Assembly (NCBI RefSeq): GCF_030264275.1
Contig: NZ_CP127165.1
Span: forward strand, 608,001-672,000
Origin: Marivivens sp. LCG002
Lineage (GTDB): Bacteria; Pseudomonadota; Alphaproteobacteria; Rhodobacterales; Rhodobacteraceae
Reading direction: 5' to 3'
Length of the DNA stretch: 64,000 bases
This document shows, piece after piece, positions 63,892-64,000 of this stretch; position 1 is the first letter of the stretch, and every line of letters starts with the position of its first letter. Under the pieces are notes generated by a model. It made no database searches and was not told where the DNA came from. It worked only from the letters and a program-made list of their open reading frames with translations. Made by a program: the position numbers and the translations under genes.

Positions 63892-64000
63892 TGTTTGACG
63901 ATTTCTTGGTGCGCGCGGCTTTGGCAGGCGTCGGGACCGCGCTTGCGGCAGGTCTTTTAGGGTGTTTCGTGGTTTGGCGCCGGATGGCCTATTTCGGTGA
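63891..64000 (+). CDS. znuB: Zinc ABC transporter permease ZnuB, N-terminal part (cut by window edge)
   Basis: Only 36 residues are visible: MFDDFLVRAALAGVGTALAA, then GLLGCFVVWRRMAYFG, the start of the first membrane helix and the WRRMAYFGD motif of ZnuB/ABC-3 permeases. The ATG overlaps the znuC stop by one base, so the genes are coupled. The remainder lies beyond the window. Confidence 0.9.
   Translation, partial: MFDDFLVRAALAGVGTALAAGLLGCFVVWRRMAYFG

Overview
This 64 kb window is GC-rich, gene-dense chromosomal DNA from an alphaproteobacterium, most likely a Rhodobacterales/Roseobacter-group member. Supporting signs are many conserved small families typical of that order (DUF3572, DUF1992, DUF817, DUF983, a 60-aa membrane protein often mislabelled CTP synthetase), a DmdC-like 592-aa acyl-CoA dehydrogenase, a fused MaeB, and candidate FnrL, ScfR/PccR-, LiuR- and CceR-like operators. 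I see no insertion sequence, prophage, CRISPR array, rRNA or replication origin. The window is mostly core genome with a few accessory islands.

Layout. 1-3.4 kb: a cut-off thiolase and a short AMP-forming ligase, divergent from a GT4 glycosyltransferase and an EamA exporter. 3.4-7.1 kb: an XRE/Lrp regulator pair divergent from a compact four-gene operon (YqcI/YcgG-family putative heme N-hydroxylase, cupin, YjeH-like amino-acid exporter, small unknown protein). This is the best candidate here for an undescribed biosynthetic system. 7.1-12.5 kb: tex, lepA, an AT-rich orphan and two tiny membrane proteins behind an FNR-like site. 12.5-19.7 kb: hydrolase, photolyase, DUF817, glyA, nadK, AEC carrier, CsbD. 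19.7-25.3 kb: prpE with a cluster of TTTGCAAA motifs, a decayed Rieske ferredoxin gene, a hydroxypyruvate-isomerase-like TIM barrel and maeB. 25.3-29.9 kb: the nucleoside salvage operon cdd-deoA-deoB-add-upp with overlapping genes.

30-34 kb: a secreted Cys-repeat protein, a degenerate M48-like membrane protein, a sulfotransferase and a Hint-like protein without its cysteine. 34-41 kb: a fatty-acid beta-oxidation operon (two MerR regulators, acyl-CoA dehydrogenase, small protein, GST, thiolase, FadJ-type protein) with a LiuR-like operator. 41-48.3 kb: two PaaI-type thioesterases and a MATE pump, ArsC-like protein, pyrD, DUF952, a periplasmic 5'-nucleotidase, DUF1992, an HMCES/YedK protein and a cupredoxin-like protein. 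48.4 kb: tRNA-Gly(TCC). 48.6-57 kb: ABC exporter with a perfect palindrome at its start, acyl-CoA synthetase, metG, aldo/keto reductase, lipocalin, NUDIX hydrolase and DUF983. 57-60.6 kb: an EF-hand protein followed by an ECF sigma, a candidate anti-sigma and a CpxP-like membrane sensor, then a diguanylate cyclase. 60.7-64 kb: DUF3572, a HAD phosphatase, and the zinc uptake locus znuA / zur-znuC-znuB, the last gene cut by the window edge.

The genes together describe a heterotroph that salvages nucleosides, assimilates propionate and fatty acids, and controls zinc and envelope homeostasis. All functional calls rest on motif recognition by eye; no database search was run.
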